64,000 bases of DNA from Rothia nasimurium. Lineage in GTDB: Bacteria; Actinomycetota; Actinomycetes; Actinomycetales; Micrococcaceae. Under the pieces are notes generated by a model. It worked only from the letters and a program-made list of their open reading frames with translations, was not told where the DNA came from and did no database searches. Position numbers and translations under genes: made by a program. The stretch is taken from positions 1 to 64,000 of the forward strand of contig NZ_CAKMTJ010000001.1 in the NCBI RefSeq assembly GCF_928392795.1, read 5' to 3'. Positions 23,024-32,071 of the stretch are shown here, one piece after another (positions within the stretch are counted from its first letter, which is position 1; each line of letters starts with the position of its first letter).

Positions 23024-23893
23024 ATGAGCACACCCGGCCCCGCACCCACCCCGCCGCCACGAGGGCGGGCCAGCTCCTTCACATCTGTCCCCGTGCACGC
23101 CGTGCTTCCCACCCTGCTCACCCTGGCACTCATTGCGGGTCCCCTGCTTTCCCTCCTGGTTCGTACGCCCTGGGGGAGTCTGCCCCAGCTGCTTGCAGAA
23201 CCAGCTGCCCTGGCTGCCGTCCGGCTCTCGGTGCTCACCGCTCTAGCTGCCACCGCTGTATCAGCCCTGCTGGGCACCCCTACAGCCCTGGTGTTGGCCA
23301 CGGTACTCGAGCAGTCTCGCGCTCGCCGCCTGAGCTGGGCCCTCTACGGGTTGATCTACACCCCCATCATCTTCTCCCCGGTGGTCTCTGGTCTGGCCCT
23401 GCTCTTTTTCTGGGGCAGGCGAGGGCTGCTCGGCTCCTGGCTTGAAACGGCAGGCCTATCGGTGGCCTACACCCCGCTGGCTGTGGTTCTGGCCCAAACC
23501 TTTGTGGCCCTGCCCTTCTTTGTGGCCACCCTGGTCACCACCCTGCGAGCGCTGCCTCCTGAATACGCCGAGATTGCCCGGCTTGAGGGGGCGAGCCCCA
23601 CCGAGGTTACTGCCCGTGTGCTCTTACCCCTGGCTGCTCCCGGCCTGCTGACGGCAGCCGTCCTGACCTTTGCTCGCGCTCTTGGGGAGTACGGTGCCAC
23701 CGTTACCTTTGCCGGGAATGTTGAGGGTGTGACCCGCACTCTTCCGCTGGCTATTGACCTGGCTTTAAGCTCTAACCGCATGGATGCTGCCCTGGGGGCG
23801 GCGCTCATGCTGATCGCTCTCTACCTGGGCCTGCTGGCCGCCGGGGCCTTTGCCCTCTGGCTGGGCCGACTGAAAGGAAACCGCCGAGCATGA
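23024..23893 (+). CDS. modB: Molybdate ABC permease ModB
   Basis: Membrane subunit of the molybdate importer. The 289-residue protein has about six membrane spans and the cytoplasmic EAA-type loop EYAEIARLEGASPTEVTARVLLPLAAPGLL (about 185-214), which docks an ATPase. The stop overlaps the next start as ATGA, so modB and moeA are translationally coupled. No ModC ATPase follows, which is unusual; see the finding on modAB. Confidence 0.92.
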   Translation: MSTPGPAPTPPPRGRASSFTSVPVHAVLPTLLTLALIAGPLLSLLVRTPWGSLPQLLAEPAALAAVRLSVLTALAATAVSALLGTPTALVLATVLEQSRARRLSWALYGLIYTPIIFSPVVSGLALLFFWGRRGLLGSWLETAGLSVAYTPLAVVLAQTFVALPFFVATLVTTLRALPPEYAEIARLEGASPTEVTARVLLPLAAPGLLTAAVLTFARALGEYGATVTFAGNVEGVTRTLPLAIDLALSSNRMDAALGAALMLIALYLGLLAAGAFALWLGRLKGNRRA

Positions 23894-25251
23894 CACAAGC
23901 CCAAGAGACCCTTGACCGGCTGCTCCCCGCGGGGGAGAGTATCGCGCCGGGCACCTATGCTGCCTGTGTGCGTGAACTGGTAGCTGCTACCGTCACCCCC
24001 ACCAGTCAGCGGTTACCCCTGCAGCAGACCGCCGGCCGCCAGCTCGCAGAACCTCTCTACGCCTTGATTCCACAGCCCTCCTTCGCCAACTCCCAGATGG
24101 ACGGCTACGCCCTGACCAGTAGTGCGGCACAGGGGGAAGCTCGTATCTTTCGGGTGGGTCCCGATATTCCCGCCGGGGCGCCCGTGAGCGGGCTGCCGGT
24201 GGCTGATGATGTGGTCTACCCCGTTATGACCGGCGCTCCCGTGCCCGCAGGTTACACCACCGTGGTACCGGTTGAGCGCAGCCGCCCGCTGGTAGGGCAG
24301 CCGGACGCCGCCGGTTTCGTGGGCGAGGGCGGGCAGGTTGAGCTACCGCAGGCTTCTCCCGGTACTTTTGTGCGCAGCGTGGGGGAGGACGTTGCCGCCG
24401 GTCAGCTCCTGGCCGACGCCGGTAGCCGTCTGACTCCGGCCCTGCTTGGTGCCCTGGCTGCCCAGGGGATCGGGGAAGTGGAGGTCTACCGCCCTCTGAA
24501 CCTGCTCATCATTACCGGGGGCGACGAGGTAGCTTCTGCTGGCACAGCCCCTGCCTCGGGGCAGATATTTGATGCCAACGGGCCGGTGCTTACTGCTCTT
24601 GCCGAGCAGGACGGTTGCACCACCGACCACCTACCCATCGGCGACTCCGTGGAAAAATTTACTGCGGCCCTAGGCAGGGCGCTCGCAGAGTGGGTACCCG
24701 ATGTGATCGTCACCAGCGGCGGTATCAGCCACGGTAAGTATGAGGTGGTTCGTCTGGGTCTGGCGGCCCTGGCTGCTAACCCTGCTGCTCGGGGCACTGC
24801 TGCTGGAGGCACGGTTCGGGTGCTTGCGCACTGGTTTGGTCACGCCACCCAGCAGCCCGGCGGCCCCCAGGGTTTGGCCCTGCTGGGTCTTCCTGCTGGC
24901 AGGGTACTCCCGGTGGTTTGCCTGCCGGGTAACCCGGTCAGTACCCTCATCAGCTACCACTTGCTGCTGCGGCCAGCCCTGGCTCATCTAGTGGGTGAAG
25001 AACGGGAAGACGCCCGTGGCAGGCTGGTGCTCGAAGCTCCCGTTGCTGCCCCGGAAGGTAAAACCCAGTACCGGCGGGCTCAGCTGACCCGGCAGGTCCA
25101 GCCGGACGGGAGCGTCCTGACCCTGCTGGCTCCGAGCGCGGCTACGGGCTCCCACCTGCTACTACAGGCAGCCCGCGCCGATGCCCTGGTGGAGCTGGAA
25201 CCCGGGCGTACCTATCGCGGCGGTGAGCTGGTGCGGTATATTCCCCTGTAG
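23890..25251 (+). CDS. moeA: Molybdopterin molybdenumtransferase MoeA (2)
   Basis: Second MoeA paralog, 453 residues: MDGYAL motif in NSQMDGYALTS, PVMTGAPVPAGYTTVVPVE, MPT-binding VIVTSGGISHGKYEVV, and LPGNPVSTLISYHLLLRPAL. Its signatures are closer to canonical MoeA than those of the 409-residue paralog, so this may be the main molybdate-inserting enzyme. Coupled to modB by ATGA overlap, which would place molybdate import and insertion in one operon. Confidence 0.9.
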   Translation: MTQAQETLDRLLPAGESIAPGTYAACVRELVAATVTPTSQRLPLQQTAGRQLAEPLYALIPQPSFANSQMDGYALTSSAAQGEARIFRVGPDIPAGAPVSGLPVADDVVYPVMTGAPVPAGYTTVVPVERSRPLVGQPDAAGFVGEGGQVELPQASPGTFVRSVGEDVAAGQLLADAGSRLTPALLGALAAQGIGEVEVYRPLNLLIITGGDEVASAGTAPASGQIFDANGPVLTALAEQDGCTTDHLPIGDSVEKFTAALGRALAEWVPDVIVTSGGISHGKYEVVRLGLAALAANPAARGTAAGGTVRVLAHWFGHATQQPGGPQGLALLGLPAGRVLPVVCLPGNPVSTLISYHLLLRPALAHLVGEEREDARGRLVLEAPVAAPEGKTQYRRAQLTRQVQPDGSVLTLLAPSAATGSHLLLQAARADALVELEPGRTYRGGELVRYIPL

Positions 25252-25331
25252 ATGCACCAAAAGTTACCCCGCCTGCAAATCACGTATAGTAAATACTGAT
25301 TAATTTTGTGTTGAGAGGCTAGCCAAGAATC

Positions 25332-25823
25332 ATGACCGCCCCCACCCCCGCAGACCAGCTCACCCACGTGCGCGCCGACGGCAGCGCCCACATGGTCGAT
25401 GTCACTGAGAAAAACGAAACCACCCGCACCGCCGTGGCTGAGGGCTATATCGTTACCCGGGCAGACGTCATTGAAAAAATCTTTGACGCCGACCTGCCCA
25501 AGGGCGATGCCCTGCCCGTGGCCCGCGTCGCCGGTATTATGGCAGCCAAGAAAACCCCCGAGATCATCCCCCTCTGCCACCCCCTGCCCCTGGGCAAAAT
25601 CACCATCGACTTTGAGCGGCACCCCGACCGTATCCGCATCGAGGCTCTGGTTAAAACCCGCGGCGTCACCGGGGTGGAAATGGAAGCCCTCACCGCTGTC
25701 TCCGGGGCGGCGCTGACGGTCTACGACATGATTAAGGCCGTTGATAAGCAGGCCGTACTGACCGGGATCAGGGTACTGGAAAAAACCGGCGGTAAATCCG
25801 GTGACTGGAAGGTAGAGCAGTGA
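25332..25823 (+). CDS. moaC: Cyclic pyranopterin monophosphate synthase
   Basis: Acts after MoaA to form cyclic pyranopterin monophosphate. The 163-residue protein shows [18 protein letters not shown], the active-site [12 protein letters not shown] and [30 protein letters not shown]. Begins 80 nt after moeA(2); the spacer has a TATAGT at 25285-25290 that may be a -10 for a separate promoter. Its stop overlaps the next gene as GTGA. Confidence 0.96.
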   Translation: MTAPTPADQLTHVRADGSAHMVDVTEKNETTRTAVAEGYIVTRADVIEKIFDADLPKGDALPVARVAGIMAAKKTPEIIPLCHPLPLGKITIDFERHPDRIRIEALVKTRGVTGVEMEALTAVSGAALTVYDMIKAVDKQAVLTGIRVLEKTGGKSGDWKVEQ

Positions 25824-26323
25824 GCAGCAGCTACGCCCTGCCCGAGAACCGTACCGGCCTAGTGATTGTGGCCTCCACCCGGGCTGCCCGCGGCATCTAC
25901 GAAGATAAATCCGGCCCCCTAGCGGTCACCTGGCTGCGCGACCAGGGCTTTGAAACCCCCGACACCGTCGTGGTGGCGGACGCCGACATGCCCGCCTACT
26001 TCGACCGGCTGGTGGCCTCAGGGCAGCTGCCCACCTTCATTCTGACCAGCGGCGGAACCGGCCTCAACTCAGACGATACAACCGTTGAGGCTGTGCGCCC
26101 CCACCTGACTAAAGAAGTTCCCGGCATCATGCACGCCTTCTGGAATCAGGGTCTCAAAAACACCCCCGCCGCTGTGCTCTCCCGCGGAATCGCAGGCGTC
26201 ATCGGCACCAGCTTCATCATGACCCTGCCCGGCTCCACCGGGGGAGTCAAAGACGGTTGTGCCGTGCTCGAACCCCTCGTTACCCACATCTGCCGCCAGC
26301 TAGAGGACTACCATGACCACTAA
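25820..26323 (+). CDS. moaB: Molybdopterin adenylyltransferase (MoaB/Mog)
   Basis: Adenylylates molybdopterin before molybdate insertion. The 167-residue protein contains [18 protein letters not shown] and [18 protein letters not shown], the hallmarks of the MogA/MoaB family. Begins with GTG overlapping the moaC stop and overlaps moaE by 11 nt. Whether it is called MoaB or Mog cannot be settled by eye; function in actinobacteria is the same. Confidence 0.92.
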   Translation: MSSSYALPENRTGLVIVASTRAARGIYEDKSGPLAVTWLRDQGFETPDTVVVADADMPAYFDRLVASGQLPTFILTSGGTGLNSDDTTVEAVRPHLTKEVPGIMHAFWNQGLKNTPAAVLSRGIAGVIGTSFIMTLPGSTGGVKDGCAVLEPLVTHICRQLEDYHDH

Positions 26324-26834
26324 CCACCCATACCCTCACACCACAGGCCCCTCGGTGGCTAACCCCTACGCGGGGCGTCCGCTCGAACCGGTGGACTCCA
26401 CGGTCGTTCACGCCTCCATTACCGAAGACCCTCTCGAACCGCTCCTGGCAGGAGCTAAAGAAGCGACCATGACCCGCGCCATGGGCGCCCTGGTCGTCTT
26501 TGACGGTATCGTGCGCGACCACGACCACGGTGAGCCTGTAGCGGCTCTGGCTTACACCGCCCACCCCCAGGCAACCGACTACCTGGAGCGCGTCCTGCAC
26601 TCGGTGGCAGAAGAAATCCCCGGCGTGCGCCTGTGGGCAGCCCACCGTATCGGCCCCATCCCCATCGGCGAATCCGCCCTCACTGTCCTTGCGGCGGCAG
26701 CCCACCGCGGCACAGCCTTCACCGCCTGCTCCCTGGCAGCTGACCGCATCAAAGCAGAAGTACCCATCTGGAAAGAACAAGAACTCACCGACGGCAGCGT
26801 GCAGTGGGTGGGAATCGATACGCCCACCGGCTAG
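26313..26834 (+). CDS. moaE: Molybdopterin synthase large subunit
   Basis: Uses MoaD thiocarboxylate to sulfurate cyclic pyranopterin. The 173-residue protein has GALVVFDGIVRDHDHG, HRIGPIPIGESALTVLAAAAHRGTAF and the catalytic-lysine region KAEVPIWKEQ. An N-terminal extension of about 30 residues precedes the conserved part. Structured repeat copy B follows 29 nt after its stop. Confidence 0.94.
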   Translation: MTTNHPYPHTTGPSVANPYAGRPLEPVDSTVVHASITEDPLEPLLAGAKEATMTRAMGALVVFDGIVRDHDHGEPVAALAYTAHPQATDYLERVLHSVAEEIPGVRLWAAHRIGPIPIGESALTVLAAAAHRGTAFTACSLAADRIKAEVPIWKEQELTDGSVQWVGIDTPTG

Positions 26835-26863
26835 AAGCATAGAAGATGCAGATGCTGCTGGGG

Positions 26864-26966
26864 CAGGTCTCGCGTTCCGAGCCCGCTGGCTCGGGGCTGG
26901 CGTGAATTGGGGCGAGCGCCCCAGCGCGAGCCCCAAGAGGGTCTGCGGGCGAGAATGCGAGACCTG
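26864..26966 (+). ncRNA. Structured intergenic repeat, copy B
   Basis: Outer stem of 14 pairs (26864-26877 with 26953-26966, one G-U on this strand), stem 2 GCCCGC with GCGGGC, conserved block TGGCTCGG-GGCTGGCGTGAAT, stem 3 TTGGGGC with GCCCCAA, conserved block AGAGGGTC. Lies between moaE and moeB in their sense, ending 42 nt before moeB. Stems are unlike those of copies A and C but fully compensated. Confidence 0.7.
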
Positions 26967-27008
26967 ACCAGCGGGAAGAGCCCGCTTCACTCTAGAGAAA
27001 GACCTACC

Positions 27009-28229
27009 ATGACCTCTGAACTAACGTCGCTGGCCTACCAGCTCTACGGGCGGCAGATGATTCTGCCGGAGATGGGGCAGGCTGGTCAGGAAAAGCTGAG
27101 CGCGGCAACGGTTGCGGTGATTGGGGCAGGTGGCCTGGGTTCCCCGGCTCTGCTCTACCTGGCCGGGGCGGGGGTCGGTCGTATTCTCATCATCGACGAT
27201 GATGCGGTAGAAACCTCTAACCTGCACCGTCAGGTCATCCACTCCTATGCCCGGGTGGGGGCATCCAAGGCTGACTCAGCCGCCCAAACCCTGCGCGAAC
27301 TCAACCCCCTGATTAGGGTCGAAGCTGTCAAGGAGCGTCTGACCGACGCTAATGCGGCAGAGCTACTGGCCGGGGTGGATGTGCTGGTTGATGGTTCCGA
27401 TAATTTCCCCACCCGCTACACTGCCTCTCGCGCTGCTGCCGCCCTGGGTATTCCCCATGTGTGGGGTGCCATTCTCGGGTTTGACGCCCAGATGAGCGTC
27501 TTCTGGGCGGGGCATGGGCCGGTCTACGAGGACCTGTACCCGCTCGAACCAGCCCCCGGTTCGGTACCCAACTGCGCTACCGCAGGGGTGATCGGTGCCC
27601 TGGCTGGGGTCGTTGGAACCGCGATGGCCCTGGAAGTTATTAAGCTGCTGGCCGGTATTGGGCAGCCGCTGATGGGCGAGGTGGGCTACTATACCGGTCT
27701 GACCGGACGCTGGGAGTACATCCCCCTGCTTGCCTCTACCTCCCGCGCCGCCTCTAGTTCGGGTACCGGTCCGAGCGTCCGCACGGCAGTTTCTGGTGCG
27801 GACGCCGGTGAGCAGGTAGCGGGGAAGGGGCAGGCCCCTGCGCCCCTACGTCCGCCTGCTGCCGACTGGGAACCCGCTACTGCCGAACCTGACCAGTACG
27901 GTATGGAAGTTACCTGGGCTGATATTGCCAGCTCACCCTACTTCGAGGGGGTTCCCCTCATTGATGTGCGAGAGCCCCACGAGCACGCAGCGCTGGCTGT
28001 TCCGGGCAGCTTCAACCTACCCCTGTCGCTGATTGAAGCCGCTTCTGCCGATCCGGCTCTAGGGTCGGCCATTGACACGATTCTGCCCAGCCACCAGGGG
28101 CGCTACGCCCTCTACTGTGCGGCGGGGGTGCGCTCGCTCAAGGCGCTGAAGCTGCTCACCGATGCTGGTTTCAGTGATCTCTACAGCGTGGAAGGTGGCA
28201 TCGACTCCTGGCTGACAAGCCAGGGGTAG
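27009..28229 (+). CDS. moeB: MoeB/ThiF adenylyltransferase-rhodanese fusion
   Basis: Adenylates the MoaD C-terminus and supplies sulfur. The 406-residue protein has an E1-like domain with GAGGLGSP (39-46), DDDAVETSNLHRQ, and VPNCATAG (C189), a low-complexity linker (about 245-295), and a C-terminal rhodanese domain with LIDVREPHEHA and active Cys370 in YCAAGVRS. This matches MoeZ/MOCS3-type fusions of actinobacteria. The CxxC zinc pairs of E. coli MoeB are not visible (GPVYEDLYP where cysteines would be). The ATG at 27009 follows AGAGAAAGACC; the upstream open frame overlaps the structured repeat and is not coding. Confidence 0.9.
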   Translation: MTSELTSLAYQLYGRQMILPEMGQAGQEKLSAATVAVIGAGGLGSPALLYLAGAGVGRILIIDDDAVETSNLHRQVIHSYARVGASKADSAAQTLRELNPLIRVEAVKERLTDANAAELLAGVDVLVDGSDNFPTRYTASRAAAALGIPHVWGAILGFDAQMSVFWAGHGPVYEDLYPLEPAPGSVPNCATAGVIGALAGVVGTAMALEVIKLLAGIGQPLMGEVGYYTGLTGRWEYIPLLASTSRAASSSGTGPSVRTAVSGADAGEQVAGKGQAPAPLRPPAADWEPATAEPDQYGMEVTWADIASSPYFEGVPLIDVREPHEHAALAVPGSFNLPLSLIEAASADPALGSAIDTILPSHQGRYALYCAAGVRSLKALKLLTDAGFSDLYSVEGGIDSWLTSQG

Positions 28230-28334
28230 GGCTTCTGAGCGGGTGGTTTAAAGCCCTGCCGCCGCTGAATATGTGTATGCCTGATGCTTAATTAGCGAAG
28301 ATTTTTATTCGGTATTTATTGTGCGAATTATTGG

Positions 28335-28340
28335 GTAGAC
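28335..28340 (+). promoter_or_regulatory. Candidate -10 for leaderless narG
   Basis: TAGACT ends 8 nt before the narG ATG, so transcription would begin at or next to the start codon. No ribosome-binding site is present before that ATG. Leaderless mRNAs are frequent in actinobacteria. Confidence 0.4.
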
Positions 28341-28348
28341 TGGTGCCC

Positions 28349-31300
28349 ATGACACAGCAGGCATCACACACACCTGGGCCCGACGGGCCGCTCACTGACA
28401 AGCTCATCAAATTCGGCAAATTCTTCACCAAGTGGGATGAAACCGACGACGGCCGCGCAGCCTTCCTCAAGGGCGGTCGCGCAGGCGATGTTTTCTACCG
28501 CAATCGCTGGAGCCATGACAAGGTCGTCCGCTCCACCCACGGCGTTAACTGCACCGGCTCCTGTTCCTGGCAGGTCTTCGTCAAAGACGGTGTGATTACC
28601 TGGGAGGCTCAGGCCACCGACTATCCCACCGTCGGCCCCGACCGCCCCGAGTACGAACCGCGGGGCTGCCCCCGCGGCGCGGCTTTCTCCTGGTACACCT
28701 ACTCACCGACCCGCGTGAAGTACCCCTACATCCGCGGTGTGCTGCTGGAGATGTACCGCGAAGCCCGCACCCGCCTGGGCGACCCCGTCGAAGCCTGGGC
28801 CTCGATCGTCTCTGACCCCGAAAAGCGTTCCCGCTACCTGAGCGCCCGCGGTAAGGGCGGCCTGGTACGCGGCTCCTGGGCAGAAGCCCTGGAAATGGTG
28901 GTCGCAGCCCAGATTCACACCATCAAGACCTACGGGCCCGACCGCAACATCGGCTTCTCGCCCATTCCTGCCAAGTCCATGGTCTCCCACGCTTCGGGTG
29001 CTCGCTACATCGAGCTCATCGGCGGCGTGATGACCTCCTTCTACGACTGGTACGCCGACCTGCCGGTGGCCTCACCCCAGGTCTTCGGTGACCAGACCGA
29101 CGTGCGCGAATCCGGTGACTGGTGGGATGCTACCTACCTCATGATGTGGGGCTCCAACATCCCGGTCACCCGCACCCCCGACGCCCACTGGATGGCCGAG
29201 GTACGCTACCGCGGCACCAAGGTTGTCTCCGTCTCGCCCGACTACGCCGATAACACCAAGTTCGCCGACGAGTGGCTGCCAGCCCAGGCCGGCACCGACG
29301 CTGCCCTGGCTATGGCTATGGGGCACGTAATTCTCAAGGAGAACTTCGTTGACCGCCGCGTTGAGTTCTTCGAGAACTACGTGAGCACCTACACCGACTT
29401 CCCCTTCCTGGTCACCCTTGAGACCCGCGAAGACGGGGTGACGGTTCCGGCTAAGTTCCTCACCGCCGCCAACCTTGCCGAGCACGCCCAGGTGCCCGAT
29501 GCGTCCTTCAAGACCGCCCTGCTCAACCGCGAAACCGGCGAGGTCGTGGTGCCCAACGGCTCCCTGGGGTACCGCTACAACGCTGAGGACGAGGGCAAAT
29601 GGAACCTGGACCTACAGGGCGTCAAGCCTGCCCTGTCCATCCTGGATTTGCCCACCGGCGCCGAGCGTGCCGTCGAAATCCAGATGCCCGCCTTTGACGA
29701 GCCCTCGGGCCGCGGCAAGATCATTACCCGCGGCGTACCCACCATCACGGTTGAGGGTAAGACCGTCACTACCGTCTTCGACCTCATGCTGGCCCAGTAC
29801 GGTATCGGTCGCCCCGGCATGCCCGGTACCTGGGCTGCCGGTTTTGAGGACGCCGAAACCCAGTACACCCCGGCCTGGCAGGAGGCCATTACCTCCGTCC
29901 CCGCTGAAGCTGTGATTCGCACCGCCCGCGAGTTCGCCCAGAACTCCATCGACTCGGGTGGCCGCACCATGATCATCATGGGCGCCGGCATCTGCCAGTG
30001 GTACCACGGCGACACCACCTACCGCGCTATTCTAGCCCTGCTCATGATGTGCGGCGCTGAAGGCCGCAACGGCGGCGGCTGGGCCCACTACGTGGGTCAG
30101 GAGAAGGCCCGCCCCATCACCGGCTGGTCCCACATGGCCAACGCTCTTGACTGGGTTCGCCCGCCGCGCACCCAGGCAGGCACCGCCTTCTGGTACATGC
30201 ATACCGACCAGTTCCGCTCCGATGGACGCACCACCGACTCCCTGCAGTCCCCCCTCGCTAAGGGCGATTTGCGCGGGGTCCACACCGCCGACGTGCTGGC
30301 CCGTTCCGTACGTATGGGCTGGATGCCCTTCTACCCCCAGTTCCCCGAGAACTCCCTGGACCTGGCGGACGCCGGTGCCGCAGCGGTTGCTGCTGGCACC
30401 GCCGAGTCCCCGGCAGACTACGTTGCCCAGCGCCTGAACTCGGGCGACCTGGACTTCTCGGTGGAGGACGTCGATAACCCGGTCAACTGGCCCCGCACCC
30501 TGGTGCTGTGGCGCAACAACCTGCTGGGCTCGTCCGCCAAGGGCGAGGAATACTTCCTCAAGCACCTGCTCGGCACCCACAACTCGGTCATGGGGAAGGA
30601 CGCCGAGGATTTCAAGCCCGCCGAGGTCAAGTGGGCCCAGAATGCGCCCGAAGGCAAGCTGGACCTGCTGGTGACCACCGACTACCGCATGACCTCATCC
30701 ACCCTGCTGTCGGACATCGTCTTCCCCGCTGCTACCTGGTACGAGAAGCACGATATCTCTTCCACCGATATGCACCCCTACATCCACGCCTTCTCCCCGG
30801 CCATTAACCCGCCCTGGGAGACCAAGACCGACCACCAGGTCTTCAAGGAACTGGCCTACCTGTTCTCCAAGTGGGCAGCCAAGCACCTGGGCAAGCGCAG
30901 CGACCTGGTATCCGTGCCCCTGCAGCACGATACCCCCGGCCAGCTGGCCCAGCCCGGCGGCCATGCGCCTGACTGGAAGAACCAGGGAATTGCCGGTATC
31001 CCGGGCAAGAATATGCCCATCTTTACCGTGGTGGAGCGTGACTACCCGGCTATCTACGACATGTACACCTCGGTCGGCCCCCTGCTCTCCAAGCTGGGTA
31101 CCACCACCAAGTTCGTGACCGTGGACGTCAACGAGCAGTTGGCCCAGCTGGCTGAGGAACACGGCGTCATGGGTAGCGGTAAGGGCGCTGGCCTGCCGGC
31201 TCTCGACACCGATATCAAACTGGCCGACACCATCCTGGCTCTTTCGGGTACCTCCAACGGTCCGGTAGCCCTCAAGGGCTTCAAGGCCTTGGAAAAGCGG

Positions 31301-32071
31301 GTGGGCAAAAAGATGCACCACCTGGCTGAGGGTAACGAAGAAAAGCGCATTAAGTTCCGCGATACCCAGGACCGACCCTGCCCCGTCTTTACCTCACCCG
31401 AATGGTCAGGTTCTGAGACCGGCGGACGCCGCTACGCCCCCTTCACCCTCAACATCGAACAGCTCAAGCCCTTCCACACCCTCACCGGTCGTATGCACTT
31501 CTTCCTAGACCACGACTGGATGAGCGAGATGGGCGAGCAGCTGCCGGTCTACCGCCCGCCGCTGGATATGCACAACCTCTTCGGTGAACCTGAAATTGGT
31601 GAGACCGGTGACCTGTCGGTGGCTGTACGTTACGTGACGGTGCACAACAAGTGGGCTATCCACTCCTCCTACCACGACAACCTCTACATGCAGACCCTCT
31701 CCCGCGGTGGCACCCATGCCTGGATGAGCCCTCAGGACGCTGCCAAAATCGGGGTCAAGGACCACGACTGGATTGAGTGTGAGAACGCCAACGGCGTCTT
31801 CGTGGGTCGCGCGGTGGTCTCCCACCGTATGCCCGAAGGTGTGGTCTACGTGCACCACGCCCAGGAACGCCTGGTCAACATCCCCAAATCAGAGGTCTCG
31901 GGCAAGCGAGGCGGTATTCACAACTCCGTCACCCGCATCATGGTCAAACCCACCCACCTGATCGGTGGCTACGCCCACCAGGCCTACGCCTTCAACTACC
32001 TGGGACCCACCGGTAACCAGCGAGATATCGTTTCAAGAATTCGCCGCCGCAAGCAGGAGGTAACCTACTAA
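28349..32071 (+). CDS. narG: Respiratory nitrate reductase alpha subunit
   Basis: Molybdo-bis-MGD catalytic subunit that reduces nitrate to nitrite at the cytoplasmic face of the membrane. The 1240-residue protein has the N-terminal FS0 motif with histidine (RSTHGVNCTGSCSW, ... RGCPRGAAFSWY), the Mo-ligand region SFYDWYADLPVASPQ, and molydopterin-binding blocks to the C-terminus (THAWMSPQDAAKIG, KPTHLIGGYAHQAYAFNYLGPTGNQRD). Full length for the family. I use the ATG at 28349 (TQQASHTPGPDG); an in-frame TTG ten codons earlier is possible. Stop overlaps the narH ATG by one base. Confidence 0.97.
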   Translation: MTQQASHTPGPDGPLTDKLIKFGKFFTKWDETDDGRAAFLKGGRAGDVFYRNRWSHDKVVRSTHGVNCTGSCSWQVFVKDGVITWEAQATDYPTVGPDRPEYEPRGCPRGAAFSWYTYSPTRVKYPYIRGVLLEMYREARTRLGDPVEAWASIVSDPEKRSRYLSARGKGGLVRGSWAEALEMVVAAQIHTIKTYGPDRNIGFSPIPAKSMVSHASGARYIELIGGVMTSFYDWYADLPVASPQVFGDQTDVRESGDWWDATYLMMWGSNIPVTRTPDAHWMAEVRYRGTKVVSVSPDYADNTKFADEWLPAQAGTDAALAMAMGHVILKENFVDRRVEFFENYVSTYTDFPFLVTLETREDGVTVPAKFLTAANLAEHAQVPDASFKTALLNRETGEVVVPNGSLGYRYNAEDEGKWNLDLQGVKPALSILDLPTGAERAVEIQMPAFDEPSGRGKIITRGVPTITVEGKTVTTVFDLMLAQYGIGRPGMPGTWAAGFEDAETQYTPAWQEAITSVPAEAVIRTAREFAQNSIDSGGRTMIIMGAGICQWYHGDTTYRAILALLMMCGAEGRNGGGWAHYVGQEKARPITGWSHMANALDWVRPPRTQAGTAFWYMHTDQFRSDGRTTDSLQSPLAKGDLRGVHTADVLARSVRMGWMPFYPQFPENSLDLADAGAAAVAAGTAESPADYVAQRLNSGDLDFSVEDVDNPVNWPRTLVLWRNNLLGSSAKGEEYFLKHLLGTHNSVMGKDAEDFKPAEVKWAQNAPEGKLDLLVTTDYRMTSSTLLSDIVFPAATWYEKHDISSTDMHPYIHAFSPAINPPWETKTDHQVFKELAYLFSKWAAKHLGKRSDLVSVPLQHDTPGQLAQPGGHAPDWKNQGIAGIPGKNMPIFTVVERDYPAIYDMYTSVGPLLSKLGTTTKFVTVDVNEQLAQLAEEHGVMGSGKGAGLPALDTDIKLADTILALSGTSNGPVALKGFKALEKRVGKKMHHLAEGNEEKRIKFRDTQDRPCPVFTSPEWSGSETGGRRYAPFTLNIEQLKPFHTLTGRMHFFLDHDWMSEMGEQLPVYRPPLDMHNLFGEPEIGETGDLSVAVRYVTVHNKWAIHSSYHDNLYMQTLSRGGTHAWMSPQDAAKIGVKDHDWIECENANGVFVGRAVVSHRMPEGVVYVHHAQERLVNIPKSEVSGKRGGIHNSVTRIMVKPTHLIGGYAHQAYAFNYLGPTGNQRDIVSRIRRRKQEVTY

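Noticed and set aside
25252-25331. Moco riboswitch before moaC
   Set aside because: The spacer is only 80 nt and lacks the multi-stem layout of that class.
16718-26966. Interpretation of the three structured repeats as MITEs, REP/BIME elements or CRISPR-like repeats
   Set aside because: The arms are not copies of each other and there are no target-site duplications or regular spacers; only unpaired blocks are shared while stems are compensated. I could not run a genome search to exclude it fully.
26907-27008. Upstream extension of moeB
   Set aside because: It overlaps the structured repeat; the conserved E1 N-terminus and the spacing to AGAGAAAG support the ATG at 27009.
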